NCBI RefSeq assembly: GCF_004341625.1
Contig: NZ_SLZG01000002.1
Coordinates: 124,001 to 188,000, forward strand
DNA length: 64,000 nucleotides
Source of the DNA: Rhizobium sp. BK376
Lineage (GTDB): Bacteria > Pseudomonadota > Alphaproteobacteria > Rhizobiales > Rhizobiaceae
Direction of reading: 5' to 3'
The notes beneath the pieces were generated by a model, which saw nothing but the letters and a program-made list of their open reading frames with translations, was not told the DNA's origin and ran no database searches. Position 1 is the stretch's first letter; every line of letters starts with the position of its first letter. A program made the translations under genes and the position numbers. Shown here piece after piece: positions 36,785-46,506 of the stretch.

Positions 36785-36813
36785 AAAAGGCCCGGCTGTC
36801 GTCCGGGCCTTTC
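36785..36813 (+). terminator. Rho-independent terminator after MFS gene
   Basis: AAAGGCCCGG pairs with CCGGGCCTTT over a seven-base loop and is followed by a short T-stretch. Confidence 0.8.
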
Positions 36814-37219
36814 GTGTGAGGGTCGTCACACAGAAAACTTCTGCCGATCGCTGATTTCTGCAATACGAAGGGAGCTTATTTTTTCTGGTTATAGTTGCCG
36901 TACGAAGAACCCCGTAGACTGGCGGGCCGATATTTATCTAATTGATATTAATTGATTTCTCTATTTGTGAAGGTTGCGTGACGTGATCTTTATGCAACGC
37001 ATCGTAATGCTGTCTTGCTTTTTGCCAAAATCTGACGTCCGCAATCTTGTTGTGCAAAATTGAATCCCCCATATGGCCTTCCGTAAGGAAAGGCGGACGG
37101 CCCGGTTACTCGAATCGCAACCAAATCAGTTGGATGCTGACGACGAGGATCAGCCCGGTCCCGGTTCCCTTTCTAGCAGATTCTAATCTGATCCGATTGA
37201 CCTCCGATCAGAGAAGTGG
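36814..37219. other. Gene-free AT-richer gap
   Basis: About 400 bases without a convincing coding region; it includes AT-rich stretches around 36930 and a small hairpin GCCTTCC/GGAAAGGC (about 37077-37094). It ends at an unassigned terminator-like hairpin, so a small RNA is possible but unproven. Confidence 0.35.
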
Positions 37220-37250
37220 AAAGGCCCGGCTGTTCCCTGCCGGGCCTTTT
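37220..37250 (+). terminator. Terminator-like hairpin, strand ambiguous
   Basis: AAAGGCCCGGC (37220-37230) pairs with GCCGGGCCTTT (37239-37249), then a T-run on the plus strand. The only nearby gene end is the convergent HlyD gene on the minus strand, so it may be bidirectional or end an unannotated plus-strand transcript. Confidence 0.65.
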
Positions 37251-37287
37251 TCAATATTGCGAGACAACAATCGAGCGTGGCTCGATG

Positions 37288-38154
37288 TCAGTTGACGATG
37301 GTGACGCTTGCAGTGCGGCCGGCAACGAGTGCCGTATCGGCTGGGACGTCATCGAGTGCGACGCGGACAGGCACGCGCTGGGCGAGCCGGACCCAGGTGA
37401 AGGTTGGCGTCACGTTGGCAAGCGAGCTCGATGTATCGGAGCGCTCACGGTCCTCGATACCGCCGGCAACGCCAACGACGTGGCCCTTGAGGCCGTTCTT
37501 GCTGCCCATCAGGTTGACGATGGCGGCATCGCCGACCTTGATGCGGTCGAGCTTGTTTTCCTCGAAATAGCCGGCGATGTAGTAGGAATCACCGTCGATC
37601 AGGGCGGTTACCGCGCTGCCGGCCGTGACATAGTTGCCGGGCTGCAGTGAGAAGTTGGTGAGGATGCCGTTGACTGGCGCACGCACGGTCGAGCGGTCGA
37701 GATTGAGCTGCGCGGTGTCGCGAGAAACGATGGCCTGGCTGAGCGCCGCTTCGTCCTGCTGGACAGTCGTCTGCGCCTGCTGGATCTTCTGGCGGGTGAC
37801 AGAACCGTCGCCGAGCTTCTGGTAAAGATCGAGGTCGCTTTTAGCCATGTCGAGCGCTGCCTGGGCGCCGGCAACCTGCGCCTCGGCCTGGCGCAGCGCC
37901 AGATCAAAGCGGGCAGAGTCGATGCGGAAGATGACATCGCCCTTCTTGACCGTCTGATTGTCCTTGACCTCGACATCGCTGACGAAGCCCGAAACGTCGG
38001 CCGCGACATGAACCACGTCGGCTCGAACCTTGCCGTCACGGGTCCATGGCTCGTTCATGTAGTAGTCCCAGAGGTGCCATCCAAGCACACCGGCAAAGAC
38101 GACGACGACACCGGTCAGCACGAAGCGACCGAGAAAAGCGAAGAACGATTTCAT
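37288..38154 (-). CDS. HlyD/AaeA-type efflux periplasmic adaptor
   Basis: 288 residues. One N-terminal membrane helix (about 9-28, FVLTGVVVVFAGVLGWHLW), a biotinyl-lipoyl half (VAADVSGFVSDVEVKDNQTV), an alpha-hairpin (about 80-140), and beta-barrel region with STVRAPVNGILTNFSLQPGN. Adaptor of the AaeAB/EmrAB style. Start at 38154 overlaps the DUF1656 gene stop by 4 bases. Partners: DUF1656 and FUSC proteins encoded upstream. Confidence 0.9.
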   Translation of the reverse strand: MKSFFAFLGRFVLTGVVVVFAGVLGWHLWDYYMNEPWTRDGKVRADVVHVAADVSGFVSDVEVKDNQTVKKGDVIFRIDSARFDLALRQAEAQVAGAQAALDMAKSDLDLYQKLGDGSVTRQKIQQAQTTVQQDEAALSQAIVSRDTAQLNLDRSTVRAPVNGILTNFSLQPGNYVTAGSAVTALIDGDSYYIAGYFEENKLDRIKVGDAAIVNLMGSKNGLKGHVVGVAGGIEDRERSDTSSSLANVTPTFTWVRLAQRVPVRVALDDVPADTALVAGRTASVTIVN

Positions 38155-38360
38155 AGCGGTATCCGATTGATTGACAGCGTAATGACGCCGAGCAGGCAGA
38201 AATACATCGCCGTGTCGAACAGCGGTCGATGCCAGACGAGGCGGTAGAAGCCGATATAGGCGAGCACCCGTCTCAGAATTGCGTTTAGGAAGAAGCAGAC
38301 GAGGGCGATGGCAGCGAGTGTCGGGATGTACACGCCGTAGATATTGACATCGGTGATCAT
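38151..38360 (-). CDS. DUF1656 (AaeX-like) small membrane protein
   Basis: 69 residues with two membrane helices (about 8-28 and 49-66), VNIYGVYIPTLAAIALVCFF being the family start. AaeX-like proteins are found between AaeB- and AaeA-type genes in efflux operons; role unknown but assumed structural. Overlaps both neighbours by 4 bases. Confidence 0.88.
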   Translation of the reverse strand: MITDVNIYGVYIPTLAAIALVCFFLNAILRRVLAYIGFYRLVWHRPLFDTAMYFCLLGVITLSINRIPL

Positions 38361-40456
38361 GCCGCATGCTCCTTCAGGTCCTGTTCGCCGGGCTTTTCAA
38401 CCGGGCGGTTCTCGTTTGCCGCAAAGTCCTGCGCATCGGGGAACAGGCTGTAACGCAGGCCTGTCAGAGCGCGGCGGGCGCCATCTGCCGCCGACGAGGA
38501 TCCGTTGTCGCTGAGGGCGCTCAGCGAATGGTCGAGCGTTTGCAGCAAGTTATTGTCCGGGGCGGCTTCGGTCTTCTGTTGCTTCCTTTGATAGAAGGAG
38601 GCGACCGAGGAGAGCACGTCGTCGATTGCCATGCGGCTAGGCTGGGGAAGCAGCTGCTTGTGGCGCTGAAGCTCGACCGTATTCAGCCCATTGCGCAGGT
38701 CCTTCATCACATCGTTTTGAACGACGTAGGAGTCGGCAGGCAGCGCGGCCAGGCGGGGAGCGAGCAGGCCGAGGCGATCGACCATGCGGTGCAGGAGTGC
38801 GGTTACGTCGGAACCCTGCGGCTTGCGGGCGGCAGCGGCGATATCCGTCCAGCCGGCGCGCAGCAGGCGGAAGGCGCTCCATTCGGCACCGACCGAGCGA
38901 ACGAGCGCGGTCGTTCCGCAGGCGATGATCAAGCCGAGGACGAGTGCGGTGTTCGAATTGAGGAACGATGCCAGGTCAAGGCTGAGGCGGCCCTGCAGGC
39001 CCAGCATGCTCGGCAGGTTGACGCCGAAACCCATGCCGACCAGCATGGTCGACGGACGCGCCATCAAGGTGCCGACGGGGATCAGCACCAGCCCCAGAGC
39101 AGCAAGAAGCATGACATAGCCATGTATGGCCGGGAAGACGGCGAATTCGAGCACGAAGGCGCATCCGACCGCCGCGATACTGGCAAAGAGGAATTGCTTC
39201 ATCATCGGCGTCGGGTCGTCCGTTGTCGCGAAGATGCAGCAGAGCACACCGGCCATCATGGCTGCGGCACTGCCCTGGGACCAGCCGGTTGCTATCCAGA
39301 AAGCCGTGGCGATGAAGGTTGCAAGCATTGCGGAAACACCGGAATAGAGCGCCATGCCGTAATCCTTGTGCATCGGCCGCTTGTCGAGAGAGGAGCCGAA
39401 ACGGTTCCATCTCAGGTCATGACGAGACCCAGCAGTGATATCCTGCTTCAGGTCGATGCAGTCGCTCCAGATCTGGATAAGGTCGCGCAGCCGGGCGACG
39501 GCATTGTGGACGAGCAGTTCCTGCCATTGCGGCATTGCGGCTGCTTCGGTCTCTGCGCGGGCGATGATGTCGAGGAATTCCGCCCGCTTGTCTTCCGACA
39601 GCGCCTGTCCGCTTTCGAGCCAGAGAGCGGTCCGCTCCTTCAGTTCGACGATGGCGGGCGTTTGCTGGCCGTTCGTTGCGCGTGACAAGGCGGAGAGCAC
39701 GTCGGCGAGGCCCGACACGATCGGCAGCATGGCGACCATGCGACGTTGCAGCGTGCGCGCCAGTCTGACGAGATCCCTGTGTCCCGACGTGTCATAGGCA
39801 ACATGCGTGGTGAAGCCATGCAGGTCGACGGCATCGGCGGCCATTTTCTGTGCTGTCGAAGCCAGTTCCGGATCGTTGCGCTCGCCTTTCAGCGTAGCTG
39901 TCGCCAGCGTGGTCGCATCTTTCATCCAGGCATCGATGCGGTCTGCAAGGACCGGACCGGCATGGCGCGGGAAGATCAGGCGGCTGACGAGGGCGGCGCA
40001 GATGATGCCGACCGCAATCTCGATGACGCGAGCAGTGACATAGGTGAAGGCGGTATCGGGGCTGTCGACGATCGGAAAGCCTGTCAGCGCGGTGGTGTAG
40101 CCGGCGAGCATGAACGTGTAGCTCCGCGGCGTGCGATCCAGCAAGCTGATGGCGAGGCAGATGCCCATCCATAGCGAAATCGCCAGTGTCAGTAGCACGG
40201 GAGAATTCACTAGGTTCGGTATGAGGATGACAGTCATGGCACCGCCGATGGCGGTTCCGAGCAGACGATAGATCGCCTTCGAGGTGCTGGCGCCCGAAAG
40301 CGGGTGCGAGACGATGTAGACCGTTCCCACGGCCCAATAGGGATTCTGCAGGTCGAAATAAAGCGCGACGAACAGCGCCAGCATTGCCGCTGCGAAGGTC
40401 TTCAGGGAGAAGACGACATCCCGAATTTCGGGCCAGAGAATGGCGTATCTATTCAT
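38357..40456 (-). CDS. FUSC-family (AaeB-like) efflux transporter
   Basis: 699 residues. Two hydrophobic blocks (about 20-160 and 360-500), each with several membrane helices, alternate with cytosolic parts (for example the segment from RLIFPRHAGPVLADRIDAWM), as in the fusaric acid resistance/AaeB family. Exports aromatic acids or similar toxins with the HlyD adaptor and DUF1656 protein. Start at 40456 has AGGA in front; a start 21 bases earlier is open but would overlap marR further. Confidence 0.9.
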   Translation of the reverse strand: MNRYAILWPEIRDVVFSLKTFAAAMLALFVALYFDLQNPYWAVGTVYIVSHPLSGASTSKAIYRLLGTAIGGAMTVILIPNLVNSPVLLTLAISLWMGICLAISLLDRTPRSYTFMLAGYTTALTGFPIVDSPDTAFTYVTARVIEIAVGIICAALVSRLIFPRHAGPVLADRIDAWMKDATTLATATLKGERNDPELASTAQKMAADAVDLHGFTTHVAYDTSGHRDLVRLARTLQRRMVAMLPIVSGLADVLSALSRATNGQQTPAIVELKERTALWLESGQALSEDKRAEFLDIIARAETEAAAMPQWQELLVHNAVARLRDLIQIWSDCIDLKQDITAGSRHDLRWNRFGSSLDKRPMHKDYGMALYSGVSAMLATFIATAFWIATGWSQGSAAAMMAGVLCCIFATTDDPTPMMKQFLFASIAAVGCAFVLEFAVFPAIHGYVMLLAALGLVLIPVGTLMARPSTMLVGMGFGVNLPSMLGLQGRLSLDLASFLNSNTALVLGLIIACGTTALVRSVGAEWSAFRLLRAGWTDIAAAARKPQGSDVTALLHRMVDRLGLLAPRLAALPADSYVVQNDVMKDLRNGLNTVELQRHKQLLPQPSRMAIDDVLSSVASFYQRKQQKTEAAPDNNLLQTLDHSLSALSDNGSSSAADGARRALTGLRYSLFPDAQDFAANENRPVEKPGEQDLKEHAA

Positions 40457-40916
40457 CGCTGTCCTGAGCCCCCCCAAATGTTGCCGATTTAGTGGCGATG
40501 ATGCGCAACACCTCGAGGGCGGCGCCTACGCGCTCGGGATCGATATCGCCGAGCATCTTTTCCCGCAGTGCCGCGGCTTCCGCTTCGCAGCGCTCGGCGA
40601 CCTTGGTGCCTTCCTCGGTCAGCCGCACCAGCTTGATGCGGCGATCGGTATCGGCCGGTACGCGGCAGATGAGGCCGTCGCTTTCGAGGCCGTCGAGCAC
40701 GCGGACCAGTGTCGGGCCTTCGACGCCGACGCGTTCCGCAAGCACACCCTGGGGCACGAGATCGCCATGGCGCAGCAGCATGATCAGCGGCGTTGCCGTG
40801 GCGTCCGACAGATTGTGTTCCATCAGCATGACGTTCAGCGCGCGTCTCCATCCCCGGCCGCAGGCGAGCAGCAGGGGAGCGAATTCGGTCCAGGATTTCT
40901 TGAGGTCATCGTTCAT
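40449..40916 (-). CDS. MarR-family transcriptional regulator
   Basis: 155 residues. Winged HTH in the middle (about 45-100): SDATATPLIMLLRHGDLVPQ, GVLAERVGVEGPTLVRVLDG, then the wing VPADTDRRIKLVRLTEEG. It heads the efflux operon and overlaps the FUSC gene by 8 bases. A weak dyad (AGTA-TCC-TACT at 40929-40939) just upstream of its start may be its own operator. MarR proteins release DNA when they bind phenolic or aromatic ligands, which suits an AaeAB-type pump. Confidence 0.93.
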   Translation of the reverse strand: MNDDLKKSWTEFAPLLLACGRGWRRALNVMLMEHNLSDATATPLIMLLRHGDLVPQGVLAERVGVEGPTLVRVLDGLESDGLICRVPADTDRRIKLVRLTEEGTKVAERCEAEAAALREKMLGDIDPERVGAALEVLRIIATKSATFGGAQDSDE

Positions 40917-41115
40917 AAGCTATTAGATAGTATCCTACTGATTTGAATGCAATCTTTATTGATGGCTGATCGGACCGTTATTTTCGCATGGCTGATATTC
41001 GCATGCGACGCGGGTGAGCGGTCGCGCTATAACCGGACGCGAACCGCAGGGTTCGTTCTTTCGCCGATCGGATGGAGGTCGATCGACGGATTGGCATCAT
41101 GGAGGAAGTGTTGAC

Positions 41116-41955
41116 ATGACCGATAATTCGAAGACCGACCGCTTTGCCGTCTCGACATGGTCTCTGCATCGCGCGCTGGGCGTGACCTATCCGTATCGAC
41201 CGGGTGAAGAGCGTGAGCCGGAGCGGCGGCCGACCTATGGGGAGGGCTCGGTCGACCTCATCGATCTGCCTGTGGCCCTGCGCGATCACGGACTATCCCG
41301 GCTGGAAATCTGCTCATTCCATCTGCCGACGCTTTCGGCATCCTATCTTGCTGAACTGTCCGATGCCTTTGTGCAAGCCGGCGTTCGCGTTCAGACGCTG
41401 CTTGTCGAGGATGGTGATCTCAGCAATCCGGAGACGGCCGCGCGCGATGCCGAGTGGATCGCAAGCTGGATTCCAATCGCCTCGGCGCTGAAGGCGGAGA
41501 ATATGCGAGTCATCGCCGGCAAGGCGCAGCCGACCGAAGAGGCGCTTGCCCGCGCCGAGGGCCATCTGCGTTGGCTGGCGCAACAGGCGGAAGGGTCCGG
41601 CATTCGCATCGTCACCGAAAACTGGTTCGCTTTGCTGCCGGGTGCGCGCGAGGTGAACAGGTTGCTTGGCGCGCTCGATGGCAAGGTTGGTCTAAACGGC
41701 GATTTCGGCAATTGGACGGGACCGGGCAAATATGACGAGCTTGCGCAGATCATGGGCAAGGCCGAACTCTGCCATGCCAAGGCGCATTACGGCGCTGGCG
41801 GCATGGATGCGGAGGACTATCGGCGCTGCGTCGAACTTTCCGAAGCTGCGGGATACCGAGGTCCCTATACGCTTATCTATGATTCCGATTTCCATCCGAA
41901 CGAGTGGAACGGAATTGTCGAGGAGCGTGACTTCATCGGGAAGATCCTGGGCTGA
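41116..41955 (+). CDS. TIM-barrel sugar phosphate isomerase/epimerase family protein
   Basis: 279 residues of the xylose isomerase-like (AP endonuclease family 2) TIM barrel. Pattern: FAVSTWSLHRALG at strand 1, LEICSFHLP, VTENWFALLPG, GDFGNWTGPGKYDELAQIM and CHAKAHYGAGG, with a terminal ESD-like PYTLIYDSDFHPNEW. These supply the metal ligands. The substrate is unknown. Start at 41116 behind GAGGAAG. Confidence 0.82.
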   Translation: MTDNSKTDRFAVSTWSLHRALGVTYPYRPGEEREPERRPTYGEGSVDLIDLPVALRDHGLSRLEICSFHLPTLSASYLAELSDAFVQAGVRVQTLLVEDGDLSNPETAARDAEWIASWIPIASALKAENMRVIAGKAQPTEEALARAEGHLRWLAQQAEGSGIRIVTENWFALLPGAREVNRLLGALDGKVGLNGDFGNWTGPGKYDELAQIMGKAELCHAKAHYGAGGMDAEDYRRCVELSEAAGYRGPYTLIYDSDFHPNEWNGIVEERDFIGKILG

Positions 41956-42077
41956 CCAATCCAGTTTCGATCATTGATTCAAAACGCTAATTTGATCGCG
42001 GAACGGGCTTGCGAACCCGTCGCGATTGTCGATCATGCACCCGCGTTCGATTTCTCTTTCAACAGGACAAACAGGCA

Positions 42078-42677
42078 ATGGCCAAAGTCATAGACTATTT
42101 CTTTTCGATCAGCTCTCCCTGGGCCTTCATCGGCCTGAAGCCGTTTGCCGAGCTGGCCGAGCGCATGGGTGCCGAGGTTCGTCCGTATCTGACGACTGTC
42201 GTCGAGGAAAACGGCGGCATCTATTCACGCAATCGTCCCGATGCGCGCAGGCTCTATTGGCTGAAGGATCTGGAACGCTGGAGCCGCGTGCGTGGCCGCA
42301 ACATGAAGATGGATGGCCGTGGATCGCTGAGCGATGCCACTCCCGCATCCTTCATGGTCATTGCCGCGATCCTCGACGGCAAGCCGTGGATTCCGCTGAC
42401 ATTGGCGCTTCAGGAGGCATTCTGGACGCGGGCAGAAGACATCGGCAACCCCGAGGTTCGCAAGCAGCTTGCCGACGCTGCCGGCCTGGATGGCGCCGCA
42501 CTCTTGAAGCGCGAGCAGGATGCCGACGTGCAGGCGAAGTGGAAAGCAGACCGCGACCAGGCGATCGAAAAGGGCGTCTTCGGCTTCCCGACCTTCATGA
42601 TCGATGGCGAACTCTATTGGGGGCAGGACAATCTGCCGTTCCTCGAGCAGCATCTGAAGACCGGGAAACCGGCCTGA
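42078..42677 (+). CDS. 2-hydroxychromene-2-carboxylate isomerase family protein (DsbA-like)
   Basis: 199 residues with a thioredoxin/DsbA-like fold: IDYFFSISSPWAFIGLKPFA (the SxPW start of the HCCA isomerase family) and a C-terminal GVFGFPTFMIDGELYWGQDN. The family isomerises glutathione-dependent chromene carboxylates in naphthalene breakdown, or acts as a general GST-like reductase. The position after an unrelated isomerase does not specify the substrate. Start at 42078 follows AACAGG. Confidence 0.85.
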   Translation: MAKVIDYFFSISSPWAFIGLKPFAELAERMGAEVRPYLTTVVEENGGIYSRNRPDARRLYWLKDLERWSRVRGRNMKMDGRGSLSDATPASFMVIAAILDGKPWIPLTLALQEAFWTRAEDIGNPEVRKQLADAAGLDGAALLKREQDADVQAKWKADRDQAIEKGVFGFPTFMIDGELYWGQDNLPFLEQHLKTGKPA

Positions 42678-42716
42678 TCAGGTTGGTGAAGCCAGCCGAA
42701 GAGCCGACAACCCCTC

Positions 42717-42802
42717 CGTCATGCTCGGGCTTGTCCCGAGCATCTGCAACGGATTGATTTTATCGGATGTAGCAGATCCTCGGCACAAGGCCGAGGATGA
42801 CG
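42717..42802. repeat. Twin inverted REP element (REPIN-like)
   Basis: Two arms of 34 bases (42717-42750 and 42769-42802), each a small palindrome (for example CTCGGGCTTGTCCCGAG), lie in opposite orientation about 18 bases apart. Both outer ends read CGTCAT, and the inner ends GATCTGC or CATCTGC. Arranged like REP doublets common in rhizobial intergenic DNA. Confidence 0.6.
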
Positions 42803-42866
42803 TCCAGTTTCGATCGAAGGTCGTCAAGAACCTGAACGCCGACAGCATTTTGCCGGCGCAAATACT

Positions 42867-43166
42867 TTAAGCGGCTTCCAGAACATGCACGGCGCGGGCG
42901 GCGACCAAGTGCGCGGTCTTCTCGCCGAGCGCCTTCATATGCGGTGCAGCCGCATGTGCCTTCAGCGCAGCCATGCTCGCCCACTTTTCGACAACCACGA
43001 ATGTATCGGGACCGAATGCCGGATCGGCGCCGGCGACATCGACGGTTGTGGTATATTCGATGCAACCGTCTTCGGCATGCACCGCTGGGACGTTGGCCTG
43101 GAACAGTTCCAGATATTCGGCCCGCTTGCCGGGCTTTGCAGTCAGTATGGCGATGACATGGATCAC
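42867..43166 (-). CDS. Antibiotic biosynthesis monooxygenase (ABM) domain protein
   Basis: 99 residues, a dimeric alpha-beta (ferredoxin-like) fold: IHVIAILTAKPGKRAEYLEL at the start, EYTTTVDVAGADPAFGPDTF in the middle and VVEKWASMAALKAHAAAPHM near the end, as in YgiN-like quinol monooxygenases. Function inferred from fold only. Confidence 0.85.
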   Translation of the reverse strand: MIHVIAILTAKPGKRAEYLELFQANVPAVHAEDGCIEYTTTVDVAGADPAFGPDTFVVVEKWASMAALKAHAAAPHMKALGEKTAHLVAARAVHVLEAA

Positions 43167-43212
43167 GTCGGGGGTCCTTTGAGGTGGGATTGCAGGCGGT
43201 GAGACGAGGTCA

Positions 43213-43596
43213 TCAGGCTATCGGGGATTCCTCGATCGCGTCAACACGATCCGGATAAAAGGCGAGGTGGTCCTTGATCTCCGATACGGCATCATGCGGG
43301 GTCTCGTAAGTCCACACCGCATTCCTGGAACGCTCGCCGCCGGCGGGAATGCTGTAATAGGAGGCGTCGCCTTTGTAGGGGCAATGGGTCTCATGGTCCG
43401 TCCGCTCCAGCATCGACATGTCGACATCCCCACGCGGAATATAGAAGACCGCGGGGTAGGAGGCTTCCTTTAGCCTCAGCGCATCCTTCGTGTCGGCGAT
43501 CGTGCGGCCGGCGATCTTGACAACCACATGCGACCGGCTCGGCTCCACTGTTATCGGGTGGTCGGGGCCGGGGATCTTCATCAGCTTCACGGACAT
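43213..43596 (-). CDS. DUF427 domain protein
   Basis: 127 residues. Family pattern: HPITVEPSRSHVVVKIAGRT, then YIPRGDVDMSMLERTDHETH, CPYKGDASYYSIPAGG, and a C-terminal NAVWTYETPHDAVSEIKDHL plus AFYPDRVDAIEE. The CPYKG block is the family hallmark. Start at 43596 behind GAGGAAGAG. Function unknown. Confidence 0.9.
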   Translation of the reverse strand: MSVKLMKIPGPDHPITVEPSRSHVVVKIAGRTIADTKDALRLKEASYPAVFYIPRGDVDMSMLERTDHETHCPYKGDASYYSIPAGGERSRNAVWTYETPHDAVSEIKDHLAFYPDRVDAIEESPIA

Positions 43597-43705
43597 GTCT
43601 CTTCCTCGCGTGTTGCGTTTGACTTGAAACAGAGAGGTGGGGCGCAGACGCCGCCACCGCAATGAGTGGAAGAAGAGTTTTTGGCCGAAAGCCGGGAAAA
43701 GTCCG

Positions 43706-45387
<1,682 letters not shown>

Positions 45388-45388
<1 letters not shown>

Positions 45389-46332
45389 CACGCGAACACG
45401 ATCCTCGGGAAGTAGAAGGAGACGACCCAGTTCGGGACGTCGACGATTTCGCTGATGCGCAGGTCACCGCAGACGGAGCAGAGCAGATAGGCATCGACCG
45501 CGCTCATGCCGTGTTCGGCGCCAAGGAGGTCGATCATGCGCATCAGGCTTTCGCGGGCGCCGGTCATGAGGTCAGGGCCGATACCGGTCGTGACTTCGTA
45601 GCCGGCGCCGTCGAGATGGCGGGTCACGGGCTCGGTCGTGGTGAAGCGCGGGCTCTTCAGCCTGGCGTCCTTGACGAGTTCGAGGGTTGCCTCGACGTTC
45701 ATCTGGCTTTCGATGGCGGTACCGCAGACTTCGCCGTCACCCTGGGCGGCATGGGTGTCGCCGATCGAGAAGAGCGCGCCTTCGACTTCGACGGGCAGGT
45801 AGAGCGTCACGCCGGCCGAGAGATCGCGGATATCCATGTTGCCGCCGACATTGCGCGGCGGGACGACGGAATGCAGGCCCGGCTCGGCGGGAGCAAGGCC
45901 GATGGTACCGGCAAAGGGCTTCAGCGGCACGCGGCCACCGGGGCCGTAAAGGGCCGGCGTCAGGCTGTTCGCATCATATTTCCACATGTGCAGGGCCGGA
46001 TCGGGGAACTGGTCGGCCAGAAGGCCGAAGCCCGGAATATTGGCTGTCCAGCCCACCCCCGACGGAATAAAGCGGCGGAGCGTCACCTTCAGCGCATCGC
46101 CGGGCATCGCGCCTTCGACATAGATGGGACCGGAGACGGGATTGATCCTCTCGAAATCGAGATTGTTCAGCGTGTCTAGCGTGGCGCCGTCGCCAAGCTG
46201 TCCGCCTGAGGAATCGAGGCATTCGAAATGGATGGTCTCGCCCGGCTTGGCGACCAGGGCAGGCTCGAAGTCGCGGTTCCAGCCGAAATTGTGCTGCGCG
46301 CGGTGAATGGTGTGGGTGCATACGATGCACAT
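45388..46332 (-). CDS. fmdA: Acetamidase/formamidase family protein
   Basis: 314 residues of the FmdA/AmdA family, which hydrolyse short aliphatic amides to acid and ammonia. Visible: N-terminal THTIHRAQHNFGWNRDFEPA, GPIYVEGAMPGDALKVTLRR, the metal-site stretch SIGDTHAAQGDGEVCGTAIE with DTHAAQGDGE, and a C-terminal MSAVDAYLLCSVCGDLRISE. Its presence next to an AmiC/AmiR-like pair suggests induction by amides. Preceded by a rhizobial palindromic repeat. Confidence 0.88.
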
Positions 46333-46364
46333 GGGAATTTCTCCGTATCTAGATATTCGCCCCT

Positions 46365-46498
46365 AACCCTCTCCCCGCTCGCGCCGAGAGGGGACGTGCC
46401 CTGAGAGGGGCGGGAGAGGGACGAAGAGGTCGCCACTTGTTCCTTCGCCCCGCTTGCGGGGAGAAGGTGGCGGCAGCCGGATGAGGGGCTGCCGCGCA
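46365..46498. repeat. Rhizobial RIME-like palindromic intergenic element
   Basis: Two nested palindromes: one centred near 46459 (CGCCAC...GTGGCG with CCCCGC/GCGGGG inside) and one at its right end (GGCAGCC/GGGCTGCC, about 46473-46494). The first half repeats GAGAGGGG-type sequence. Resembles RIME elements described from Rhizobium. It lies between the SBP and amidase genes in a transcribed region. Confidence 0.6.
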
Positions 46499-46506
46499 AT
46501 CCAGAC

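Noticed and set aside
37047..37295. Plus-strand 82-codon frame in the gap before the HlyD gene
   Set aside because: Runs through the terminator hairpin and has no ribosome site.
42026..42757. Plus-strand frame overlapping the HCCA-isomerase-like gene
   Set aside because: Out-of-frame shadow of the gene at 42078, which has clear family motifs.
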